A DNA stretch of 64,000 nucleotides. Origin: Sunxiuqinia dokdonensis. Lineage in GTDB: Bacteria; Bacteroidota; Bacteroidia; Bacteroidales; Prolixibacteraceae. This document shows positions 8,943 through 17,493 of this stretch, piece after piece (position 1 is the stretch's first letter; every line of letters begins with the position of its first letter). The notes beneath the pieces are model-generated. The model was not told the origin of the DNA. It did no database searches and worked only from the letters and a program-made list of their open reading frames with translations. The position numbers and the translations under genes were made by a program. The stretch spans positions 1-64,000 of the forward strand of contig NZ_LGIA01000025.1 of assembly GCF_001270965.1 (NCBI RefSeq), in the 5' to 3' direction.

Positions 8943-9863
8943 ATGATGATCAGATACGAACTGCTTCTTTTTATTCTTTTGCTGGGTTGGCATGGCGTGA
9001 TGGGGCAACGAGAAAGCACCAAGGATTTTGTGCCTTACTATTCCGGAACCAACGACTTTAGCACCATCTTGTTTGCGCCCGGAACCATGGGCCCCAATGC
9101 CTTGCCGGTACCCGAGATTTTAAACGGGCAAGTGGGCACCGACTTGCTGTTCCGGCTTTCAACCGATCATTATTTCAGAGATGGCGGCGGCGACAACGGA
9201 CACAGCCTCGTGCTGAACTTCCGCTTTCCGGTGGTGCAAAACTTTATGGCTTTCCAAGTGCACTGGAATATGCTGGAGCATTTTCACACCACCAATGAAG
9301 TCCGCGATATCCTTCAGCTATACAAAGATGATCCGGGGTGGACGACCGATTTTGGCGACCTCATTCTAAGCACAAACATCCAACTGTTGCAAGGGCGGGA
9401 GTATTGGCCCGACATCATGTTGGTGAGCGCCTTGAAAACAACCACCGGAAGCATCTACGACGGACGGGCGACCGACATGCCTGCCCACTGGCATTACGCC
9501 AGCCTGGGAAAACAAATACTAAAGCGAGGATTATTCCGTTTTCGGATTAACGCGATGGGCGGTTTCTATATCTGGCAAACCAATCAAACCGATCTGGAAC
9601 AAAACGAAGGGCCACTTTGGGGCGTGGAAGGCCAATTCAACTATCGATCGATCGAGCTGGCTTCCGGACTTTCAGGCTATAAAGGATGGAAATATTATGG
9701 CGAAGATCGCCCCGCCTTGTTCAAAAGCCGACTCGTGGTAAACAATAAGCTTTTCAATTATTTTATTGAGTACAAAACAGGCTTGCAGCACTACTATTAC
9801 AGCTCCATCAACATTGGGTTGACCTGGCATCCCCTGTCGCCCTTTAAGCTGGAGAGCCGCTAA
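8943..9863 (+). CDS. Secreted protein of unknown function, probably beta-rich
   Basis: 306 residues from the ATG at 8943, with signal peptide MMIRYELLLFILLLGWHGVMGQ. I do not recognise the family. The mature part alternates short aromatic-rich stretches (LVLNFRFPVVQNFMAFQVHW, FIEYKTGLQHYYYSSINIGL) in the way of an outer-membrane barrel or a large beta-sandwich, and it ends in a strand followed by LESR. The open frame starts at TTG 66 bases upstream, but the ATG gives a clean signal peptide. It lies 55 bases before the ppx gene and is probably not functionally linked to it. Confidence 0.7.
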   Translation: MMIRYELLLFILLLGWHGVMGQRESTKDFVPYYSGTNDFSTILFAPGTMGPNALPVPEILNGQVGTDLLFRLSTDHYFRDGGGDNGHSLVLNFRFPVVQNFMAFQVHWNMLEHFHTTNEVRDILQLYKDDPGWTTDFGDLILSTNIQLLQGREYWPDIMLVSALKTTTGSIYDGRATDMPAHWHYASLGKQILKRGLFRFRINAMGGFYIWQTNQTDLEQNEGPLWGVEGQFNYRSIELASGLSGYKGWKYYGEDRPALFKSRLVVNNKLFNYFIEYKTGLQHYYYSSINIGLTWHPLSPFKLESR

Positions 9864-9918
9864 AACAAAACCTGCAAAATGTCGGTTTAACAAATTCACT
9901 GCATCAAATTCAAAAATA

Positions 9919-10833
9919 ATGAAACTGGCTGTCATTGATCTGGGAACAAACACCTGCAACCTGCTGATTGCTGAAATCAACCAGCAGCAATACACCTTAT
10001 TGTATCAGGGAAAAGTTGGTGTGAAGTTGGGAAAAGGCGGAATAAACAAAAATCTGCTCACCGCCGAAGCTTTCGAGCGTGCGACTCAGGCGCTGAAAAA
10101 ACACCAGGAGACCATCGCCGGATTCAACATCGACCATGTGATAACAATTGGGACCTCGGCCGTACGCGATGCGATCAATAGAACTGATTTTGAATCACAT
10201 ATCCTCCAAGAAACGGGTTTGCAGCTTCAAATCATTTCAGGCGAACGGGAAGCGGATTTGATTTTCAAGGGAGTCAGACTTGCCTTAAAAAATCTTCCAG
10301 ATGACACGTTAATCATGGATATTGGTGGTGGCAGCAACGAATTCATTGAAATCAAACAAAGCCAAATCACCTACAAGGAAAGCTTTCCGCTGGGCATGGC
10401 ACGCGTGCTCGAGCAATTTCCTCTGACCGATCCCATTTCAGCCAGCGAGATGCAGGCGATTGAATCGTGGTTCGACAAGGGGATGCAAAGTTTATGGACA
10501 CAGCTCAACGGCAAACAGCCGAGCCAGCTGATCGGCTGCTCCGGCGCTTTCGACACCCTGGCCGATTTGCTGGACCAAACCGCCCCCGGCACCAAAGCCC
10601 GCCAGCAACAAGCCATTGAGCTGGCAGACTTTAACAGGATTGCTGACGAAGTGATTCATTCCACCAAAGCACAACGCGACCAAATGACGGGCATGGAACC
10701 TTTGCGGGTGGAAATGATCGTTCCGGCCTTAATCCTCATCCGGCTGGTCGTCAAAAAACTGGATATCAGCAAAATCGTTCAAACCGACTATGCCTTGCGC
10801 GAAGGCATTTTGTTTGAATGGATTTATGATTAA
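9919..10833 (+). CDS. Ppx/GppA-family phosphatase (exopolyphosphatase / pppGpp phosphatase)
   Basis: A 304-residue ASKHA-fold enzyme with AVIDLGTNTCNLLIAEI (phosphate 1 loop) and LIMDIGGGSNEFIEI (phosphate 2 loop), plus a C-terminal ACSGA-like segment LIGCSGAFDTLADLL. The short form lacks the extra C-terminal HD-like domain of E. coli Ppx. The family releases phosphate from polyphosphate or from pppGpp, and the sequence does not tell which. A VTC-type polyphosphate polymerase gene lies about 13 kb downstream. The next gene, 53 bases away, is a sigma-54-activator-like regulator. Confidence 0.9.
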   Translation: MKLAVIDLGTNTCNLLIAEINQQQYTLLYQGKVGVKLGKGGINKNLLTAEAFERATQALKKHQETIAGFNIDHVITIGTSAVRDAINRTDFESHILQETGLQLQIISGEREADLIFKGVRLALKNLPDDTLIMDIGGGSNEFIEIKQSQITYKESFPLGMARVLEQFPLTDPISASEMQAIESWFDKGMQSLWTQLNGKQPSQLIGCSGAFDTLADLLDQTAPGTKARQQQAIELADFNRIADEVIHSTKAQRDQMTGMEPLRVEMIVPALILIRLVVKKLDISKIVQTDYALREGILFEWIYD

Positions 10834-10886
10834 TTTTGATGCTTGATCAAGTAACAAAAGTCCGAAATCAATAAATTTCAAACTCC

Positions 10887-12050
10887 ATGTCAAAAATATT
10901 AGTAATTGACGACGAACGAAGCATTCGCAGCACCTTAAAAGATATTCTGGAATACGAAAAGTACCAGGTTGATTTAGCCGAAGATGGACAGCAAGGGATT
11001 GACCAGGTGCGCAAGAACGAGTACGACATCGTTTTGTGCGATATCAAAATGCCCGGGATGGACGGAATTGAAGCGCTCGAAAAGATTCAGATTCTCGCGC
11101 CGGACGTACCCGTGGTGATGATCTCGGGACATGGCAACATTGACACGGCTGTTGAATCGATCAAGAAGGGGGCGTTCGACTACATTGAAAAGCCGCTGGA
11201 TCTGAACCGCTTGCTGATTACCATTCGAAATGCGATGGACAAATCGAACCTGATCACCGAAACCAAAGTCTTGAAAAAGAAGGTCAATAAAAAATACGCC
11301 ATTGTGGGGCGCTCGGAAGCCATTCAAAAAGTAATCAGCATGGCCGACCGGGTGGCGCCAACCGACGCCCGGGTACTCATTACCGGATCGAATGGTACCG
11401 GCAAAGAGTTGGTGGCCCGCCGCCTGCACGACCAGAGCAACCGTGCTTCGGGTCCCTTCGTGGAGGTCAACTGCGCCGCCATCCCTTCAGAACTCATTGA
11501 AAGTGAACTCTTCGGACATGAAAAGGGTGCCTTTACTTCGGCGGTGAAACAACGCAAAGGAAAATTTGAACAAGCCACTGGCGGCACCTTGTTTTTGGAT
11601 GAAATTGGCGACATGAGCCTTTCGGCACAGGCAAAAGTGCTGCGCGCCTTGCAGGAAAACATCATTGCCCGGGTTGGTGGCGATAAACCCATCAAAGTTG
11701 ATGTGCGCGTGGTGGCAGCTACCAACAAAAATCTGAGTGAAGAAATTGAAAAGAACAATTTTCGTGAAGATTTATACCACCGCCTGAGCGTCATTCTCAT
11801 TCACGTACCCACCTTAAACGAGCGCACTGAAGATATTCCCGATCTGGCCAGTCACTTTATCAAGCAAATTTGTGGCGAGTATGGCATGCCCGAAAAAACA
11901 ATCACCGATGAGGCCCTGGAGAAACTGAAGCAAATCAACTGGACAGGCAACATCCGGGAGTTTCGCAACGTCATCGAACGGTTAATTATTCTGGGTGATA
12001 AATCCATTACAGCAAACGATGTAGAAAACTTTGCCGGTCCAACCAAATAA
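10887..12050 (+). CDS. NtrC-like response regulator: receiver plus AAA+ domain, no DNA-binding domain
   Basis: 387 residues. The receiver domain (1 to about 120) has an acidic DDE at the N-terminus, the phosphoacceptor Asp52 in CDIKMPG, and Lys in EKPL. The sigma-54-activator AAA+ domain (about 140-370) has Walker A GSNGTGKE (167-174), Walker B GGTLFLDEIGD and the arginine-finger region. Two things are odd. The sigma-54 contact loop GAFTGA reads GAFTSA (214-219). The protein ends at ITANDVENFAGPTK without a Fis-type helix-turn-helix. It may work from solution, or have another output. No kinase is adjacent. Confidence 0.9.
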   Translation: MSKILVIDDERSIRSTLKDILEYEKYQVDLAEDGQQGIDQVRKNEYDIVLCDIKMPGMDGIEALEKIQILAPDVPVVMISGHGNIDTAVESIKKGAFDYIEKPLDLNRLLITIRNAMDKSNLITETKVLKKKVNKKYAIVGRSEAIQKVISMADRVAPTDARVLITGSNGTGKELVARRLHDQSNRASGPFVEVNCAAIPSELIESELFGHEKGAFTSAVKQRKGKFEQATGGTLFLDEIGDMSLSAQAKVLRALQENIIARVGGDKPIKVDVRVVAATNKNLSEEIEKNNFREDLYHRLSVILIHVPTLNERTEDIPDLASHFIKQICGEYGMPEKTITDEALEKLKQINWTGNIREFRNVIERLIILGDKSITANDVENFAGPTK

Positions 12051-12163
12051 GTCCGGGCGTTCCAAAGATATGTTTTAAAAAAATTGGCAAACATCTTTCA
12101 ATATTCGTTGTTATAACAAAACGAAAGATGAAGCACGCAGTGAAAAGACATAGTAAAAGTTAA

Positions 12164-12278
12164 GGAAACCCACTGAAACCGGAAAGTTTTTGTTGTTGTC
12201 ATGGCGTATTTAAACACTTCACCCCGCGGTTTATTGTTTCCCGGGGAGCGGACCGAATTTCATGGGTTTCCTTTTTTT
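12164..12278 (+). ncRNA. Candidate structured RNA closed by a terminator stem
   Basis: The 316-base gap before the membrane-protein gene holds two distant complementary arms, 12164-12178 and 12258-12271 (9 + 4 pairs around a small bulge). The second arm is followed directly by seven T (12272-12278). Inside lies CCCCG (12222-12226) paired with CGGGG (12242-12246). It could be a small RNA of about 115 nt or a structured 3' end for the upstream regulator. No promoter was clear and no known family was recognised. Confidence 0.35.
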
Positions 12279-12367
12279 ATTTCTCTCACCCACAATTTTT
12301 TTCTTGACCATCTCAAAACGATTGGAAAATTGTAAATTCGTGCACAGTAACGAATTCCTGTATCTAC

Positions 12368-14647
12368 GTGAAACAAAAGCTGACTCATGCAAGCTTCCTG
12401 ATTATATTGATGGTGACAACAGCCGCCTTGCTGTTGATACTTTTTCAACCCGTTTTGCAGCATCCCAACAGCATCCTCTTCTCCAAATCGATCGATCCGC
12501 TAAAAAGCTATTTCAACTTTTCATACTACCTGAAATACGACTCCGGCGTCCGGCATGACGGCATCAATTATCCGTACGGCGACCATTTGCAATACATCAA
12601 TTCGCATCCGGCGTATGTTTCCGTGCTGAAGCTTGTGGACAAGCATCTCTATCCAATTGCCGACTACGGTGTGGGTATTCTGAACCTGACGATGATTTTC
12701 TCCTTTTTATTGGGAATGCCCTTGTTGTTTTTGATTCTAAGGCGGTTCGAACTGCCTGCGTGGTATGCCTTTCTGTCGGCTTTGGTCATTGGTTTTCTGA
12801 CACCACAGTTCGACCGCATTCACGGGCATTTTGAGATGGTTTACTGGTTTTTTATTCCGCTGTTTTGGTATTTGCTTATTCGTTTTCGCGAAGATAAAAA
12901 ACCATTCTTTTGGGGAAGTTTGCTGATGTTATCGGGAACCATTGGCGGATTGATCAGCGCCTATTTTGTCGCGTTCTACTTCATTTTTTTAGTGGCCGTG
13001 CTTATCGCCGATTTATGGATCCACCGAAAGCAAGCCAGGCAACAACTTCAGCCGGCTATTTATGTATTGGTGCTGGCAGCTGTTCCGGTACTTTTGGTCA
13101 GGGGGCTGGCAGGCGCCACCGACTGGGTTACCGACCGGCCCGACAACCCATACGGGTTCTATGTATATCACGCCAACCTATTCAGCATCTTTCTCCCTTC
13201 GGAATTTCCGTTAAAAGCTTTTATTTCAAAATACATGGACCTGGGATTTCAATGGGAAGGGCGGGCCTTTGTCGGGTTACCAGCAACATGGGTAGCCATC
13301 AGCCTGGTAATGATGGCCCCAATCGTCTGGCTCCGAAAGCGCCAACCCGATTGGTCGTTCGTCTTTCAGCACAAAGCACTCCTGCCCTATCTCCTGGCCG
13401 GCACACTGGTCCTATTGTTTTCCATGTGCTTTCCCTTCAAATGGGGGTTTGGCTTTTTGCTCGAACTTCTGCCGCCCGTTCGCCAGTTTCGTGCACTGGG
13501 CCGCTTTTCCTGGATTTTCTATTATATCTTCACGGTCTATTCGGCCTTCATTTTCTTCCAACTCTTCGAAAAATTAAAAGCAAAAAACCGCCAACGGTCT
13601 GCTTATTTACTGTTGATCGCAGTTTTCGTTTCCTGGGGGATGGCTGCAAAACACAATACAGAAAGGGCAACACGAGGCTTGTTCAACGAAAACGACAAAC
13701 TGGCGTCCAACGATGAAGAATTTCTTCAACGATTTCAGCATGCACAAGTGGACTACCATCAATTTCAAGCTATTTTTACGCTACCCTTTGCCAGCACCTG
13801 CGGCGATAAACTCCTGTTTGAAAATGGCATGACGGCATTGGGTGAAGCCATGAAATGCGCGCACCACACCGGACTGCCACTGGTGCAAAGTTTCTCACCC
13901 CGCCTGTCATTTGCCCAGGCTTTAAGCAGCATCCAACTGCTGGCTGATTCGGCCATTGGCAAAACTCGGCTCAACGACATGAACGATAAACCCCTGCTGC
14001 TCATCAGCACAAAACAAGAGTTAAACGAACAAGAAGCCTGGCTGCATAAACAGGCCCAGGTTTTCTGGGAGGATCAATACATCACGATGAGCACGCTGCC
14101 GCTTGGGGCTTTTAAAGTCAGTCATGAAAACTGGCTCAACCATGTGGCTGATTTCAAAGTACAGTTCAACACACCCGCGGAAATCAACACGGACACCCTT
14201 CCCGAATTGATTTTTTACCTTGATTTTGATGATCAACTGGCAGAAAACACCTTCACAGGTACAGGAGCTCTTTTTAAACGAAGGGGTGAGTTGGAAATCT
14301 TCAACCAAAAACTTCCCCTGCCAGCCGGAACAGCAAAACTCTCTTTTTGGCTGGCTTTCGACAACCGGCATTATGACATGCCTCAACCTACTTTAACCGT
14401 TTGGGATGAAAACGGCAAGCAGCTGTCGGAAACTAAACTGAATAACCGACAAACTCACAACGTGTTCCGGCAATGGGTGCAAATTTCAACTCATTTTGAA
14501 GTCCGGAAAAACGCGCGCTACCAGCTCCGTATTAAAGGGAAATATATTGGTGTAGATGATTTGCTGATCAAACCTGCCGGAACCAACGTACTCATTCGAA
14601 AAAGCGAAGGTCCTGACTTGTTTAATAATTTTGTAGTCGATCCATAG
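12368..14647 (+). CDS. Large polytopic membrane protein, GT-C glycosyltransferase-like
   Basis: 759 residues from a GTG start, the only start that keeps the full first membrane segment. About ten hydrophobic segments fill residues 1 to about 440, followed by an extracytoplasmic C-terminal region of about 320 residues with a beta-sandwich look (TLTVWDENGKQLSETKL). The overall plan resembles GT-C/PMT-type or YfhO-like membrane glycosyltransferases, and the first loop carries acidic residues (SIDPLKSYF, GVRHDGINYPYGDHLQYI). I cannot assign a substrate. Nothing nearby belongs to a glycan cluster. Confidence 0.6.
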   Translation: MKQKLTHASFLIILMVTTAALLLILFQPVLQHPNSILFSKSIDPLKSYFNFSYYLKYDSGVRHDGINYPYGDHLQYINSHPAYVSVLKLVDKHLYPIADYGVGILNLTMIFSFLLGMPLLFLILRRFELPAWYAFLSALVIGFLTPQFDRIHGHFEMVYWFFIPLFWYLLIRFREDKKPFFWGSLLMLSGTIGGLISAYFVAFYFIFLVAVLIADLWIHRKQARQQLQPAIYVLVLAAVPVLLVRGLAGATDWVTDRPDNPYGFYVYHANLFSIFLPSEFPLKAFISKYMDLGFQWEGRAFVGLPATWVAISLVMMAPIVWLRKRQPDWSFVFQHKALLPYLLAGTLVLLFSMCFPFKWGFGFLLELLPPVRQFRALGRFSWIFYYIFTVYSAFIFFQLFEKLKAKNRQRSAYLLLIAVFVSWGMAAKHNTERATRGLFNENDKLASNDEEFLQRFQHAQVDYHQFQAIFTLPFASTCGDKLLFENGMTALGEAMKCAHHTGLPLVQSFSPRLSFAQALSSIQLLADSAIGKTRLNDMNDKPLLLISTKQELNEQEAWLHKQAQVFWEDQYITMSTLPLGAFKVSHENWLNHVADFKVQFNTPAEINTDTLPELIFYLDFDDQLAENTFTGTGALFKRRGELEIFNQKLPLPAGTAKLSFWLAFDNRHYDMPQPTLTVWDENGKQLSETKLNNRQTHNVFRQWVQISTHFEVRKNARYQLRIKGKYIGVDDLLIKPAGTNVLIRKSEGPDLFNNFVVDP

Positions 14648-14693
14648 AAAAAAGATCGCCCACGCATTCGTCTGAGAATCTCATCCGGCTGGT

Positions 14694-14723
14694 TTTGATT
14701 TTTCTTCCGAAAACATATCTTTG
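14694..14723 (+). promoter_or_regulatory. Bacteroidota promoter TTTG-N18-TATCTTTG
   Basis: TTTG at 14694-14697 and TATCTTTG at 14716-14723, 18 bases apart, match the Bacteroidota -33/-7 pattern. The ATG at 14739 lies 15 bases after the -7 element, so this ATG and not the overlapping TTG at 14721 is the likely start. Confidence 0.65.
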
Positions 14724-14738
14724 ACCAAAAACTTATGC

Positions 14739-16958
14739 ATGGCTAAAACGCTTATGAATCAAAATGCCAAGTTTGGCACAATGCCAGTTTTTCTGACGGC
14801 ACTTTCTACCATTCTCGGAGCTATTTTATTTTTACGCTTTGGCTGGGCAGTCGGGCAGGTTGGTTTTTGGGGCGTGATCGGCATCATCTTCATTGGTCAC
14901 ATCATTACCATTCCAACAGCACTTGCTGTTGCCGAGATCGCCACCAACCAACGAGTTCAGGGTGGTGGGGCCTACTACATCATCTCGCGGTCATTTGGAT
15001 TGAACATTGGCGGCGCCATTGGTTTGGCACTGTTCTTTTCACAGGCCATTTCGGTGGCATTTTATGTGATTGCTTTTGGCGAAGCATTTGAACCCCTGCT
15101 CACCTACATCAACAACACTTTCGACCTGACGATTGAAGACCGGCGATGGATTTCAATTCCTGCCATGGCCATTCTCTCGATTATCATTTTAACGAATGGG
15201 GCAAATGTCGGGATGAAGGCCCTGTACCTTGTGGTATTCGTTCTGCTGGTCTCTCTACTTTTTTTCTTTCTTGGCGATTCACCCCTCAAACCATACGACA
15301 TTCAGTTCCACTCACACGTACCCGACAACCTCAATTTCTTTTTTGTTTTCACCATCATCTTCCCCGCGTTTACAGGACTTGCAGCAGGATTGGGTTTATC
15401 GGGTGATTTGAAAGACCCGAAGAGATCGATTCCTAGGGGAACACTTTGGGCCACCATAGCGGGTATGCTTATTTATATTGCTGCCGCGTATAAATTTACC
15501 GTTTCGGCCAGTCCCGAGGAGTTGGTGGCCGACCAGCTGATCATGCAGCGCATTGCCATTTGGGGCCCAATTATTCCGATTGGCCTGGCAGCAGCATCAT
15601 TAAGTTCAGCACTGGGCTCAATCATGGTCGCCCCCCGCACCTTGCAGGCTATTGGGTACGATAATATTTTTCCCGAAGCCCGAATCAATCATTGGTTTGC
15701 CAGGGGAAAGAAAAAGGACAATGAACCCGTTAACGGCTCGCTGGTCACCATCCTGATCGCTTTTGTTTTCATCATTGTTGGCGACATCAACTTCGTAGCA
15801 CAAATCATATCCATGTTCTTCATGGTCACCTACGCAGCCATTTGTATGGTTTCCTTTTTAGAGCATTTTGCCGCCGATCCGGCCTACCGCCCCACGTTCC
15901 GAAGTAAATGGTACATCTCGCTAACCGGAGCTGTTTTTTCATTTTGGATCATGTTTCAAATGAATGCGATTTACGCTTCGCTGTCCATTCTGATTATGGG
16001 GCTGATTTATTTTGCAATCACCTATTACAGCAAGGAACGAAGAGGCTTAAACAAGCTTTTCAGGGGTGTTGTTTTCCAGCTAAGCCGACAATTGCAAATT
16101 TTTGCGCAACGGGCCGACAAAGAAGACCGCGAAATTAGCTGGCGTCCATTTGGAGTCTGCATTTCACACGACACGTTTAAACGCCGAAGCGCCTTTGACG
16201 TGATGCGCTGGCTTTCATACAAATACGGCTTCGGAACCTACATTCACTTCATTAAAGGCTACCTGAACGAAGAAACGACCGAAGAATCCAAGGCTTCGTT
16301 GAAACGACTCATTAATTTGGCACGAGGTGGTAAAAACCGGGTTTTTCTCGACACCATTATTTCGCCATCCTACACCTCCGCCATTGGACAAGTGGTTCAA
16401 CTTTCCGGTATTTCAGGCAAGGGTAACAACCTCATTCTCTTCGAATTTTCGCGCACCGAACCAGAAACTCTAAAAGAAATTCTTCCCAATTACAAAATGA
16501 TCGAATCTGCCGGATTTGATGTTTGCATCCTGAATACTTCCTACAAAAGCTTTGGCTACAAAAAGGAACTCCACATTTGGATTCGCCCGGATGATTATGA
16601 AAACGCCAACCTGATGATTTTACTGGGATACATCATCCTGGGTCACCCGGATTGGAAAAAAGGACAGATCAAAATTTTCGCCCTGTTTCATGGAGATGAG
16701 GCACAGAATAAGCGCCAACAGCTTTTGGAGTTGGTGAAAGAAGGCCGCTTGCCAATCAGTCCGTCCAATATTGAGATGGTGCCCTATGAAAAAGGCAACC
16801 GCAAACAGGTCATTTCAACCTATTCGCAAGATGCTGATTTAACACTGATCGGCTTTCGAAATGAAATGTTAAAGGGGAGTCTTGAGTTTTTTGAGGGATA
16901 CACCGACTTTGGCAACATTTTATTTGTAAGCGCCAATAAGGCCATGGATATCGAATAA
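14739..16958 (+). CDS. SLC12-like amino acid/cation-chloride cotransporter family permease
   Basis: 739 residues. The first 430 hold about twelve membrane segments of the APC superfamily, beginning FGTMPVFLTALSTILGAILF and with VQGGGAYYIISRSFG, typical of SLC12 cation-chloride cotransporters. The cytoplasmic C-terminal domain of about 300 residues (from KLFRGVVFQLSRQLQIF) resembles the SLC12 C-terminal/USP-like region, including NLILFEFSRTEPETLKEI. Such proteins move ions or amino acids by symport; the substrate is unknown here. It is transcribed alone from the promoter just upstream. Confidence 0.85.
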   Translation: MAKTLMNQNAKFGTMPVFLTALSTILGAILFLRFGWAVGQVGFWGVIGIIFIGHIITIPTALAVAEIATNQRVQGGGAYYIISRSFGLNIGGAIGLALFFSQAISVAFYVIAFGEAFEPLLTYINNTFDLTIEDRRWISIPAMAILSIIILTNGANVGMKALYLVVFVLLVSLLFFFLGDSPLKPYDIQFHSHVPDNLNFFFVFTIIFPAFTGLAAGLGLSGDLKDPKRSIPRGTLWATIAGMLIYIAAAYKFTVSASPEELVADQLIMQRIAIWGPIIPIGLAAASLSSALGSIMVAPRTLQAIGYDNIFPEARINHWFARGKKKDNEPVNGSLVTILIAFVFIIVGDINFVAQIISMFFMVTYAAICMVSFLEHFAADPAYRPTFRSKWYISLTGAVFSFWIMFQMNAIYASLSILIMGLIYFAITYYSKERRGLNKLFRGVVFQLSRQLQIFAQRADKEDREISWRPFGVCISHDTFKRRSAFDVMRWLSYKYGFGTYIHFIKGYLNEETTEESKASLKRLINLARGGKNRVFLDTIISPSYTSAIGQVVQLSGISGKGNNLILFEFSRTEPETLKEILPNYKMIESAGFDVCILNTSYKSFGYKKELHIWIRPDDYENANLMILLGYIILGHPDWKKGQIKIFALFHGDEAQNKRQQLLELVKEGRLPISPSNIEMVPYEKGNRKQVISTYSQDADLTLIGFRNEMLKGSLEFFEGYTDFGNILFVSANKAMDIE

Positions 16959-16975
16959 TTCCAAAGAATATCCGT

Positions 16976-16983
16976 TATATTTG
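16976..16983 (+). promoter_or_regulatory. -7 element TATATTTG before coaD
   Basis: Exact TAnnTTTG, 27 bases before the coaD ATG at 17011. It overlaps the region of an apparent TTG start at 16981, which argues against that start. Confidence 0.55.
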
Positions 16984-17010
16984 GACGGTAAATCGCAAAA
17001 CACGCCAAAT

Positions 17011-17493
17011 ATGAAACGTATCGCCATATTTCCCGGATCGTTTGACCCGTTTACAATTGGCCATGAAAGCATTGTCCGCAGGGCGCTTCCATTATTCGAT
17101 AAAGTGGTGATCATGATTGGGTTTAACACCAATAAACAGTCTTTTTTCAGCCTCGAAAAACGATTGAAATGGATCAACCAGATTTTTGATGACGAACCCA
17201 AGGTGGAAGTCAAAAGCCACGAAGGGCTCACCGTTGATTTCTGCAAACTCGTAGAAGCCAAATATATACTAAGGGGACTGCGCACCTCGGCCGACTTTGA
17301 ATACGAACGTGCCATTGCGCAGGTTAATAAAAAAATGCACCCCGAACTTGAAACCGTCTTTCTGCTTACCAAACCCGAACACACGCCGGTTAACTCGTCC
17401 ATTGTGCGCGATATTATTTTGCACGGCGGCGATGCCAGCATGTTCTTGCCCAACAAGTTAAACATGGCCGAATTTAAAAAAGATGAAGCTTAG
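17011..17493 (+). CDS. coaD: Phosphopantetheine adenylyltransferase
   Basis: Makes dephospho-CoA from ATP and 4'-phosphopantetheine, the penultimate step of CoA synthesis. 160 residues is the family size. Motifs: RIAIFPGSFDPFTIGHESI (the T/HxGH nucleotidyltransferase site), LRGLRTSADFEYERAIAQVN, and the C-terminal VNSSIVRDI (SST/R motif). The start is set by the motif being only a few residues from MKRIAIFPGS. The last 11 bases overlap the next gene in another frame, so the two are translationally coupled. Confidence 0.96.
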   Translation: MKRIAIFPGSFDPFTIGHESIVRRALPLFDKVVIMIGFNTNKQSFFSLEKRLKWINQIFDDEPKVEVKSHEGLTVDFCKLVEAKYILRGLRTSADFEYERAIAQVNKKMHPELETVFLLTKPEHTPVNSSIVRDIILHGGDASMFLPNKLNMAEFKKDEA

